This document shows positions 26,933-34,403 of a DNA stretch of 64,000 bases, one piece after another. The DNA is from Bacteroidota bacterium (lineage in GTDB: Bacteria; Bacteroidota; Bacteroidia; Bacteroidales; JAAUTT01), in the NCBI GenBank assembly GCA_023429135.1, contig JAEYWD010000102.1, positions 1-64,000 on the forward strand, given 5' to 3'. Each line of letters begins with the position of its first letter. Within the stretch, counting starts at the first letter, position 1. The notes beneath the pieces are model-generated. The model made no database searches and was not told the DNA's origin. It saw nothing but the letters and a program-made list of their open reading frames with translations. The position numbers and the translations under genes were made by a program.

Positions 26933-27949
26933 TTAGAACGAGTTGCGGTGTATCATAACAAACTGATTGTCAACTTTTTCCTTTTTACCTGAAACAATCA
27001 TACCGGCCATGCGTCGACCCATTTCTGCGAAGTCGGTTGAAATGGTCGTAAGTCCTCCGGCAATAATTTCTTTAAGAGGAGTTTCGTTGTAGGATATTAT
27101 CCCAATTTCAGCTCCCAGTTTCAGGTTTTTCTCCTGGGCCTGTTTCACCAGAGGTACAAGATCGCGGTCGTCAACAACAATGAATGTGTCGCCATGCTGT
27201 ATTTCAAAGTTCTCCGTCTGGTTTATCACCATATAATCTACAGGAAGTTGTTTGCAAAAATCTTTGAAACCACGGATAATCTCCTTCAGGTGAAGACGGG
27301 TATTTTTTGTTACCAGCACCATGCGTTTATATTTTTTTATCTGGCCCTCATTCTCTCTGAAAATCCTGTAAATATCGCGTTCAAAATCCTGGCATACATA
27401 TGGGAATTTATTGCGCGTAAGACTACGTCCCTGATCGAGAATAAACACTTTGTTTTTTGGTAGTTGTTCCAGTACTTCAAGGCAATCTTTATCATCCATA
27501 GGCATAACCACAAACTCGGAGTATTCGCCAAGGGCTCCGTTAATGAGCGATTGAAAAACTTTTGGGTTATTATGGTGAAAAAAAATCTGAACTGAACCCT
27601 TTCCTTTCAAGGTATCTTTAAGATTCACATATAGTGTTTCCTTGTAGGCGGTAAGTTTGTCAAACAACAGAAAAACTTTGTGCTGGCCTTCAATCCTTGT
27701 GTTTGCAATAAAATACCCTTTACCAATGCTGGATGTGATAATGCCGCGCGATTTAAGTTCATTGTAAGCCATCAGAACCGTATCCTGCGAAAGATTGTGC
27801 TGCTTGCAAAGCTGGTTAAGAGAGGGTATTTTATCGCCCTTCAGCAAAATTCCATCTTTTACCGACTGGCTGATACTATCAATTATCTGCCGGTATTTAG
27901 GAACATGCGAGTCGGAAACAAACCTGAGTTCAAATGATTTCATAAACAA
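26933..27949 (-). CDS. GntR-family regulator with LacI-type sugar-binding domain
   Basis: A 338-residue regulator. Residues about 10-75 form a winged HTH (LCKQHNLSQDTVLMAYNELKSRGII), and the rest is a periplasmic-binding-protein-like effector domain (VFLLFDKLTAYKETL...GAEIGIISYNETPLKEIIAGGLTTIS), as in AraR-type GntR/LacI hybrids. It heads the sugar cluster on the minus strand, 28 nt before the cupin PGI, and most likely senses the sugar or its phosphate. A second Met at residue 3 (27943) is an equally good start. A -7 box and a direct repeat of CTAGG lie directly upstream, consistent with autoregulation. Confidence 0.88.
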   Translation of the reverse strand: MFMKSFELRFVSDSHVPKYRQIIDSISQSVKDGILLKGDKIPSLNQLCKQHNLSQDTVLMAYNELKSRGIITSSIGKGYFIANTRIEGQHKVFLLFDKLTAYKETLYVNLKDTLKGKGSVQIFFHHNNPKVFQSLINGALGEYSEFVVMPMDDKDCLEVLEQLPKNKVFILDQGRSLTRNKFPYVCQDFERDIYRIFRENEGQIKKYKRMVLVTKNTRLHLKEIIRGFKDFCKQLPVDYMVINQTENFEIQHGDTFIVVDDRDLVPLVKQAQEKNLKLGAEIGIISYNETPLKEIIAGGLTTISTDFAEMGRRMAGMIVSGKKEKVDNQFVMIHRNSF

Positions 27950-27953
27950 AGTT

Positions 27954-27976
27954 CTAGGTAGTGCTAGGCAAAATTA
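27954..27976 (-). promoter_or_regulatory. Promoter -7 box and CTAGG direct repeat upstream of the GntR gene
   Basis: On the minus strand TAATTTTG (27969-27976) is an exact TAnnTTTG -7 box. Immediately downstream, over the expected start of transcription, is a 10-nt tandem repeat (GTTCTAGGTA then GTGCTAGGCA on the plus strand, 27951-27970) with 8 of 10 bases equal. This is a good place for an autorepressor operator. The rest of the 310-bp gap 27950-28259 shows nothing further that I can name. Confidence 0.5.
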
Positions 27977-28259
27977 ATGAATTTAATTTACCAGATTATT
28001 AGCATGTACATTATTATTTGAAATTCCGCGAATAAAAACCATTCCCGCAACCTCTAAACCGGCAATGGGATAGAGCTGGTGGATAAAAAAGTTGAGTAAT
28101 AGTAGTTGGTGAGCATTGTAACGCGCGCATTGTATCTTCGAAATATGACCATATCAACTATTGCCCGATAACATGAAAATTCTTAATAATCAGGTTTTTT
28201 CTCTGATACAGTTATTTTGATAAATAAAGTATATTTACAATTACTAAACTATCCTACTA

Positions 28260-29771
28260 ATGAAAAGAATCTTATGGTTTGTAAGTTTACTAAGCGTGTT
28301 AAGTTTCTACACTATGAATGCACAGGTAACAGGTGTTAAGATTGGATCGTTCGATCATTTTTTGGATGTCGGTTCTCCAAAAATTGGCGGAACTGCTGCT
28401 TACTTTGAACCCTCTCAAACATACCGTATCACAGGATCGGGATCGAATATCTGGTTCGGAGTGGATAGCTTTGCTTTTCTTGCAAAAAAAATGAACGGCG
28501 ACTTTATCATCCAAACCCGTATTAAGTTTATTGGTGAAGGTAAGGAACTGCATCGCAAAACAGGTTTGTTGATCCGCCAGTCGACAGCAGTTAATTCGCC
28601 TGTGATTGCCTGCACAGTTCATGGCGATGGTTTGACATCGCTGCAATATCGTTTAAAAGCTGGCGAGGATATGAAAGAAATAAAATTCACCATCTCAGCG
28701 CCTGATGTTCTCCAACTGGAAAAAAAAGGAAATACCTACATTATGTCGGTAGCTCATTTCGGGGAAAAATACCAGGTTGAAAAACTTGAGAATGCAAATT
28801 TGGGAGCTGATTTGCTTGCCGGGTTATTTGTATGTTCGCACAACAGTAAAACATCAGAAGAAGTTGAGTTTTCCAATACCCGTGTATTCTATACAGTCCC
28901 TGACGACCTGGTTCAATATAAAGCTTACCTGGGAAGCTTACTGGAGATAATGGATATTACCACAGGGCACCGCGAAATTCTGGCTGGTGCTGAAGGTTCG
29001 TGGCAAGCTCCCAACTGGACTCCCGACGGAAAAACCCTTATTTACAATGCCGATGGTAAACTCTATAACTTCGACCTGGCAACCCGCCAATCCTCGGTTT
29101 TAAACACCGGATTTGCCGATAAAAATAACAACGACCATGTGCTTACTTTCGACGGAAAACAGATTGGCATAAGTCACCATGCTGAAGAAAACAAAGGTCA
29201 GTCAACTGTTTATACTTTACCTGTTACAGGTGGTGTCCCAAAAAAAGTAACTGATAAAAGTCCGTCATATCTCCATGGATGGTCGCCCGATAATCAATTC
29301 CTGATTTACACCGCCGAACGTAACGGCGATTACGACATCTACAAAATATCGAAGGATGGCGGCAAGGAGATTCAGCTTACAAATACCAAAGGACTTGACG
29401 ATGGATCGGAATATTCGCCCGATGGCAAGTATGTTTATTTTTGCTCCACACGCACCGGTACCATGCAGGTTTGGCGGATGGATCCCGATGGTAAAAACCA
29501 AACCCAACTCACTTTCGACGAGTTGAATAACTGGTTTCCGCATGTGTCGCCCGATAACAAATGGCTGGTTTTTGTTTCTTTTCCTAAAGAAGTCCCTGCC
29601 GATCAGCATCCCTTTTATAAAAGGGTTTACCTCCGTTTGATGCCCATTAATGGTGGCGATATAAAAGTAATTGCATATTTGTACGGGGGGCAGGGAACCA
29701 TCAATGTTCCGAGTTGGTCGCCCGACAGCAAAAAAATTGCCTTTGTAAGTAACGGGACATTTAATAAGTAG
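28260..29771 (+). CDS. Exported TolB-like beta-propeller (PD40) protein
   Basis: A 503-residue exported protein: signal peptide (1-21, ending MNAQ), an N-terminal beta-sandwich of about 180 residues (DUF1349/concanavalin-like: GSGSNIWFGVDSFAF, TGLLIRQS), and a C-terminal six-bladed propeller built of TolB/PD40 repeats such as SPDGKYVYFCSTRTGTMQVW and SPDNQFLIYTAERNGDYDIY. It has no catalytic motif I can see. Similar proteins are found in the periplasm or outer membrane of Bacteroidota and are thought to bind ligands or proteins. It is monocistronic and divergent from the GntR gene. Confidence 0.85.
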   Translation: MKRILWFVSLLSVLSFYTMNAQVTGVKIGSFDHFLDVGSPKIGGTAAYFEPSQTYRITGSGSNIWFGVDSFAFLAKKMNGDFIIQTRIKFIGEGKELHRKTGLLIRQSTAVNSPVIACTVHGDGLTSLQYRLKAGEDMKEIKFTISAPDVLQLEKKGNTYIMSVAHFGEKYQVEKLENANLGADLLAGLFVCSHNSKTSEEVEFSNTRVFYTVPDDLVQYKAYLGSLLEIMDITTGHREILAGAEGSWQAPNWTPDGKTLIYNADGKLYNFDLATRQSSVLNTGFADKNNNDHVLTFDGKQIGISHHAEENKGQSTVYTLPVTGGVPKKVTDKSPSYLHGWSPDNQFLIYTAERNGDYDIYKISKDGGKEIQLTNTKGLDDGSEYSPDGKYVYFCSTRTGTMQVWRMDPDGKNQTQLTFDELNNWFPHVSPDNKWLVFVSFPKEVPADQHPFYKRVYLRLMPINGGDIKVIAYLYGGQGTINVPSWSPDSKKIAFVSNGTFNK

Positions 29772-29777
29772 ATCATT

Positions 29778-29844
29778 GGACACTGAGCTTGCCGAAAGGT
29801 CAACTTTCTAATTTAGAAAGACGTTTCGGACAAGCTCAACGTCC
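29778..29844. terminator. Large imperfect inverted repeat between convergent genes
   Basis: GGACactGAGCTTGcCGAAA (29778-29797) pairs with TTTCGGaCAAGCTCaacGTCC (29824-29844), and an inner stem CTTTCTAA/TTAGAAAG (29804-29811 with 29813-29820) sits in the loop. Placed between the TolB-like and SGNH genes, it probably works as a bidirectional terminator. The GCTTGTCCGAAA-type arms also resemble a dispersed repeat. Confidence 0.5.
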
Positions 29845-29864
29845 GGATTGGCTATTAATTCTTC

Positions 29865-30635
29865 TTAACAACATTTCCTGAGAAACGGCAACCGCTTACC
29901 TACCTGTTTGAGCCATTCACGAGTGATTACCTCATGACCGGCAACCGTGGGGTGGATTCCATCCCAAATCCAATAGTCAACCGGCGCTTTTTTACATGCA
30001 TCGTCAAAAGCGGCCTGAAGTTTTACATAAACAGCATTATAATCGAGGGCTATCTTTTCAGCTATTCTTTGTCGTTCTGTTAAATCGGCTATCCGTTTTT
30101 CCCAATCGGGTGAATTAGCATTGTTTTTAAAAACAAAAGGCTGATTCAATACCAGTAAAACATTTGGGTTTTGCTTTACAACCCTGTCGAGCAGCGACCT
30201 GTAAATATCGTTGTACATCTGAAGAGTAACAGGTTCAGGGCGGGAGTTAACAAACGAACTCGAATCGTTAATGCCAATCAAAATACTGAGAACATCGGGT
30301 TTAAGGTCAAGCGTATCTTCTTTCCAGCGTTTCTCCAGATCGGTAACCTTGTTTCCACTGATTCCACGGTTTATAAACGTAAGCTTCTTTTCAGGAAAAG
30401 CATATCCAAGCCTGCTGGCAATAGAAAACGCATAACCATGACCCATAATATGGTTTGGATCCAGATTCCTGCCGCGGTTTCCATCTGTAATCGAATCGCC
30501 CTGGAATAAAAATACCAGTCCATTCTCCTTTTCAGAACTATCACCAGAATTCCTGACTATTAGCGGAATTACAGCGGTAGCCATACTTCCGGCAGTTACT
30601 TTTTTTATGAATTTACGGCGCGATTCAGAGCTCAT
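29865..30635 (-). CDS. SGNH/GDSL hydrolase with Tat-like signal
   Basis: A 256-residue exported esterase/lipase-type hydrolase. Tat-like signal SRRKFIKKVTAGSMATAVIPLI at residues 5-26. The SGNH blocks are present: GDSITDG (Ser48), INRGISGN (block II Gly), GINDSSS (Asn123) and DGIHPT (Asp225, His228). Bacteroidota homologues deacetylate polysaccharides or act on rhamnogalacturonan-type glycans, but the substrate is not readable here. It stands alone. Confidence 0.9.
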   Translation of the reverse strand: MSSESRRKFIKKVTAGSMATAVIPLIVRNSGDSSEKENGLVFLFQGDSITDGNRGRNLDPNHIMGHGYAFSIASRLGYAFPEKKLTFINRGISGNKVTDLEKRWKEDTLDLKPDVLSILIGINDSSSFVNSRPEPVTLQMYNDIYRSLLDRVVKQNPNVLLVLNQPFVFKNNANSPDWEKRIADLTERQRIAEKIALDYNAVYVKLQAAFDDACKKAPVDYWIWDGIHPTVAGHEVITREWLKQVGKRLPFLRKCC

Positions 30636-30849
30636 CGACTCAAGTTTTTAATGCTACGAAACTAAAACTTCTGTATCAGATTAACAAATCGTGACCAGTT
30701 CTCTGCAATTGCCCTGGTAGATCATCGGTGAGCGTTTGCTTTGCTCGTCGGCATCCTCCAAAGAGAAATCCAATGCTTGTATCCTGGCAAGTTTCCCTGG
30801 TAAAATTCAGGCGAAAAAAATGAACATTCCGGCCTCAAATTGTTCTTAG

Positions 30850-31695
30850 TTGATAATAAATATTTCATTTGTGGAAGTAAAAATTTACATACCACATAAA
30901 GCTTTGCAGGAATATGTCTTCAATATTTCAACGGTAAGCGCTACCTTGCCGGAGGGAATAAAAGATGTTGTTACGCCATATCCTCCTACTCCATTTCAAT
31001 CAATCATATTTTACTGTAATAACCCGGTATCGATGGGGAAAACCGAAAGTAGTTTTAACAGGCAACCACGCACTGTTGTAATTGGTCCCCAGTATTCACG
31101 TGTCAATATTAAAGTTCACAGGGAATTAAATGCCATTCGGGTGGACTTTCTCCCAGGAGGCTTGTACAGAATTTTAGGTATTCCCATGCATAATTTGCTT
31201 GATGGCGGGTTTGATGCTCTTGATTTATTGGGTACTGAGATGAAGCGTATTGATGAAGAATTACAAAATATATCTAACCTTGAAGAAGGCAAAGTCATCG
31301 TTGAAAACTTTTTATTAACCAAGGTAACAAGAGTAAGGGGAATATTGCCTTTTGATAACGCCATGCGAATTCTACTGAATTGTAATGGCAATATGGCTAT
31401 TGAGAAAACTGCATCGATTTCGTGCCTGAGCATAAAACAATTTGAAAGAAAGTGTCACGAAAGACTTGGAATGAACCCTAAACTATATGCTCGTATCCTC
31501 AGATTTTCAAAAGCATACCGGCTTCATGAAGCTTATCCTGAGCAGAGCTGGATAAAAATTGCTTACCAGGCTGGTTATTTCGACCAAATGCATATGATTA
31601 AAGATTTCAGAATTTTTGCAGGTGTTAATCCTTCAGTAATCGAACAACAACTTCTTTCCACACCTCTTCGGATGCAGAGAGATCTGAGCCATTAA
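30850..31695 (+). CDS. AraC-family transcriptional regulator
   Basis: A 281-residue regulator. The N-terminal ~150 residues (IPHKALQEYVFNIS...QSIIFYCNNP...VDFLPGGLYRILGIP) belong to the DUF6597-type sensor domain. Residues about 165-270 form an AraC double HTH (IEKTASISCLSIKQFERKCHERLGMNPKLYARILRF, then IAYQAGYFDQMHMIKDF). The start is not an ATG: TTG at 30850 or GTG at 30871 are the candidates, and GTG fits the usual length before IYIPHKAL better. Its target may be the adjacent SGNH or gluzincin gene; no operator was identified. Confidence 0.85.
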   Translation: MIINISFVEVKIYIPHKALQEYVFNISTVSATLPEGIKDVVTPYPPTPFQSIIFYCNNPVSMGKTESSFNRQPRTVVIGPQYSRVNIKVHRELNAIRVDFLPGGLYRILGIPMHNLLDGGFDALDLLGTEMKRIDEELQNISNLEEGKVIVENFLLTKVTRVRGILPFDNAMRILLNCNGNMAIEKTASISCLSIKQFERKCHERLGMNPKLYARILRFSKAYRLHEAYPEQSWIKIAYQAGYFDQMHMIKDFRIFAGVNPSVIEQQLLSTPLRMQRDLSH

Positions 31696-31836
31696 GTAAT
31701 CCAGCCGCCAGCTTTTTCCAATTATATCTCTAAACTATCCATAAATCCAACAATGCTAAAGTTGTCTATTTTATACTATGTTTTAGGCTGATGTTCAGCA
31801 TAACTTAGCTGAAAAATCAAACTTAAAACATCCAAT

Positions 31837-32745
31837 ATGAAAACGACAATTTTCATCACCTTGTCCTGTTTGCTCTGCAATAGTTTCTTTTCACAGGAAA
31901 AGCCAATCACCGAATCATTTCCGTTAGAAGAGTTAAAAGGGTACTCACAAACTTATTATTATAGTCCCGGCCATAGAGAGAGAGCTCAAACTATAGCAAT
32001 TCTGATGGAAAATGCAGGAATTTTTTTTCAGCACGAAATTGGGTTTACTCCCAAAACCAAGCTTTACATTCTTGCCCCTCAACACTGGAAAAATTTTGCC
32101 GCAAAACCCCTGATAGAAGTTTATGGATTTCCACATAATATTGACGATGTCCACCTTGCCATTGCGGCAGAAGACAATGATTTCTGGCGCAGCTTTTTAC
32201 CGCCTGTGGAGCAACTTCCATCAGCAACGGCAGCACTGGTTAAAAAAGCCTATGGAAAACCCGACGGTAGTTACAGTATGATGCCCTTCTTTGATTTACT
32301 TGCCCTGCATGAAATGGGACACTCCTATACTGCACAGGCAAGGCTCAAAATGCACCGTTATTGGATGAGTGAGTTATTTGTAAACATAATGCTACATACA
32401 TACGTGGCAGAAAAACAACCGGAATTACTGACAGCACTGGAAACCTTTCCACGTATGGTAATCGAAGGCGGTTCTGAGGAATATAAATTCACCAGTTTGG
32501 AAGACTTTGAAAAACTTTATGTAACCATGGGAATGGGTCCTAAAAATTATGGCTGGTATCAAAGTAAATTGCATTCCGCAGCAAGGGGTATTTACAATGA
32601 AGGAGGCAAAACCATATTAAGAAAATTATGGATAGCAATGAAAAAACACCAGGAAAATTTGACAGATGAAGAATTTGCCAATATGCTACAAAAAGAAGTG
32701 CATCATTCAGTTGCGAATGTTTATTTAAACTGGAATAAAAATTAA
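31837..32745 (+). CDS. Secreted gluzincin-like putative metallopeptidase
   Basis: A 302-residue protein with a signal peptide (1-20, ending FFSQ). It carries HExxH in LLALHEMGHSYTA (His158, Glu159, His162) and a Glu 17 residues later in YWMSELFVN (Glu179), the pattern of gluzincin zinc peptidases. No named peptidase family is recognised. It ends 77 nt before the start I chose for the CHSA-tail membrane protein and lies on the same strand, so co-transcription is possible. That would place an extracytoplasmic protease beside a membrane protein with a large extracytoplasmic domain. The link is inferred only. Confidence 0.75.
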   Translation: MKTTIFITLSCLLCNSFFSQEKPITESFPLEELKGYSQTYYYSPGHRERAQTIAILMENAGIFFQHEIGFTPKTKLYILAPQHWKNFAAKPLIEVYGFPHNIDDVHLAIAAEDNDFWRSFLPPVEQLPSATAALVKKAYGKPDGSYSMMPFFDLLALHEMGHSYTAQARLKMHRYWMSELFVNIMLHTYVAEKQPELLTALETFPRMVIEGGSEEYKFTSLEDFEKLYVTMGMGPKNYGWYQSKLHSAARGIYNEGGKTILRKLWIAMKKHQENLTDEEFANMLQKEVHHSVANVYLNWNKN

Positions 32746-32822
32746 TGTCGGAAGAGAAATCGATGGGGTTAATGGATTTTTTTCATAAATTTCCATCATC
32801 CAATTATCAACAAAACATTTTC

Positions 32823-34403
32823 ATGCGACATTATCTGATTCTTATCTTTTTGTCCTGCTTCAACAGTCTGTTTGCAGGAAAAGGAACCATCAACTTTGTT
32901 GAAACCACCGTCGATCTAAAATCCAATGGCGAAGCAACTGTAGCCTACACGGTTCAATACAATATAACAGAGGCTGAGTTTCACGGGTTCTATTTCCAGG
33001 GAAACGATCGCCTGCCGGTTTTTGGTTTTTACGACGAATCGTACGCCGTGGATGACGCAGGAAATAAATACAAACTCAGTTTTTCGGATGTGGGAAACGG
33101 AATGTGGGATATTGTGCTTGCAGACGGTATTGGCGTAGCTTCAGGCAATCTCACCTATGTATTTTATTTCACCACAAACTTTAACCAGGCTGAATTCCTT
33201 GTTAATACGAGATCCGATGATGGCCGAAATCTGGTGGTTTTCAACTGGTCGCCTGTTGAATGGGACGAGGCCGAAAATATGGATCATTACACCCTCAAAG
33301 TGGTTATTCCTTATCAGGTTCCTGCAGGTGTGGGAGTGCTCCGCGATCATTTTATGGGAAAAAATATCATCCAGACTGAAAAATTTGTAAACGAAAAATT
33401 CAAGATCGATTATCAACAGAGTCCCCGGGGAAACCTGATGATGGTTTTTCATAAAAATAATCCTGGAAACCGTTTTAACATGCGCACTCAGTTCTATATG
33501 CCTGCAGAGTGGTTTCGGCTTACCTCGGGAGAACTTTACGAAAAGAACGGGACTAAAACCAGCGATTTGCTGAGTGACAAAAAAACTTTGCTGGCGGGGA
33601 TTTTTCTTTTATTCGCTATCTTTTTCTTTATCGTAATGCGCAAACACCGCTCTATGATAAAGGCCAAAGAAGGATTGGACGAAGTGAACTGGGATACCCT
33701 CGACTGGACTCCTCCAAAACTGAACCTGGCAACTTACCATATTCCCGGAAAGGTTTGTAAAGATTTGGTTCCGCTTGAAGCAGCCTTTTACCTCGAAATT
33801 CCTTTCAAAAGTATTCTGAGCGGAATGGTGGCTGCCATGGAAAAGGAAGGGCTGCTGGAGGTGGTAAGCCGTTCACCTTTGAAGGTGAAAGCAAACAGAA
33901 CGTCGGCGATCAATAACCTGGGGGATTACGAGTCGGCACTCTTCTATGCCCTGATGGACGATGGCGAATTCTCCCAACAGGAACTGGAAGACATGATGCA
34001 GAAAATTGTGCGAAATATCCAGAAAAAAGCCTGGGACTGCGACATAGAAGCTACCAAAGCTTTTTACAGGGCTCAGATGGACGAATGGCAAAACCAGAAC
34101 ATCCCCGAAGACAAGCGGGCACAATATATGAACGATAACCGCGGCTGGCTCTGGTATCATTGGTATTACGGACGTACACCCTATTACAACTATACTTACC
34201 ACGACCGCAACCCGCATGAGTACGAATACGATATTCCGGTAAACACCGATCACCTGAGCGCTCCATCACTCGATGTTATCAACAACATCAATGTTTGTCA
34301 CGATGCCTGTCACTCTGCATGCCATTCGGCTTGTCATTCTGCGTGCCATTCGGCCTGTCATTCTGCTTGTCACTCGGCCTGCGTAAGCGGAGGATCGCAC
34401 TAA
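32823..34403 (+). CDS. DUF2207-like membrane protein with C-terminal Cys-His (CHSA) repeat tail
   Basis: A 526-residue protein. I start it at 32823 because MRHYLILIFLSCFNSLFAG is a signal peptide; an upstream in-frame ATG at 32745 gives a poor N-terminus. Residues 20-250 form an extracytoplasmic beta-rich domain and about 256-275 a TM helix followed by RKHRSMIK. The cytoplasmic part includes a winged-helix-like segment (LVPLEAAFYLEIPFKSILSGM). This order resembles DUF2207 proteins. The last 35 residues hold CHDA plus six CHSA units ending CVSGGSH: eight Cys (492 to 520) exactly four residues apart. By topology the tail is cytoplasmic. The stop overlaps the radical SAM start (TAATG), so the tail is the obvious substrate candidate. 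I know of no described function. Confidence 0.85.
   Translation: MRHYLILIFLSCFNSLFAGKGTINFVETTVDLKSNGEATVAYTVQYNITEAEFHGFYFQGNDRLPVFGFYDESYAVDDAGNKYKLSFSDVGNGMWDIVLADGIGVASGNLTYVFYFTTNFNQAEFLVNTRSDDGRNLVVFNWSPVEWDEAENMDHYTLKVVIPYQVPAGVGVLRDHFMGKNIIQTEKFVNEKFKIDYQQSPRGNLMMVFHKNNPGNRFNMRTQFYMPAEWFRLTSGELYEKNGTKTSDLLSDKKTLLAGIFLLFAIFFFIVMRKHRSMIKAKEGLDEVNWDTLDWTPPKLNLATYHIPGKVCKDLVPLEAAFYLEIPFKSILSGMVAAMEKEGLLEVVSRSPLKVKANRTSAINNLGDYESALFYALMDDGEFSQQELEDMMQKIVRNIQKKAWDCDIEATKAFYRAQMDEWQNQNIPEDKRAQYMNDNRGWLWYHWYYGRTPYYNYTYHDRNPHEYEYDIPVNTDHLSAPSLDVINNINVCHDACHSACHSACHSACHSACHSACHSACVSGGSH
34296..34400 (+). repeat. Coding repeat for the C-H-S-A tail (12-nt unit, 24-nt higher-order period)
   Basis: Seven 12-nt units encode CHDA and six CHSA, then a final Cys. 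Synonymous bases vary between units (TGT/TGC, CAC/CAT, TCT/TCG, four Ala codons), and two successive 24-nt blocks are identical at 22 of 24 positions. The amino acids are kept although the codons differ, which argues for selection on the peptide. On another frame of the same strand the repeat yields a shadow reading frame that runs into the radical SAM gene. Confidence 0.9.

Noticed and set aside
34296..34400. CRISPR-like or microsatellite array
   Set aside because: The 12-nt units have no spacers, stay in frame with a long gene, and keep the amino acids while silent bases vary.
34296..34400. Multiheme cytochrome tail (CHSACH could be read as a CX3CH variant)
   Set aside because: The sites would overlap one another, the tail is predicted to be cytoplasmic where c-type heme is not attached, and no cytochrome maturation genes are present.
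34296..34400. Zinc-binding or metallothionein-like tail as sole function
   Set aside because: Metal binding is possible, but the coupled radical SAM/SPASM maturase makes covalent modification the better first hypothesis. Not excluded.
34295..34402. In-frame upstream extension of the radical SAM gene (Leu/Phe/Cys/Ser-rich)
   Set aside because: It is the second frame of the CHSA repeat. The ATG at 34403 with its TAATG overlap and the start of the PqqD-like domain is a far better start.
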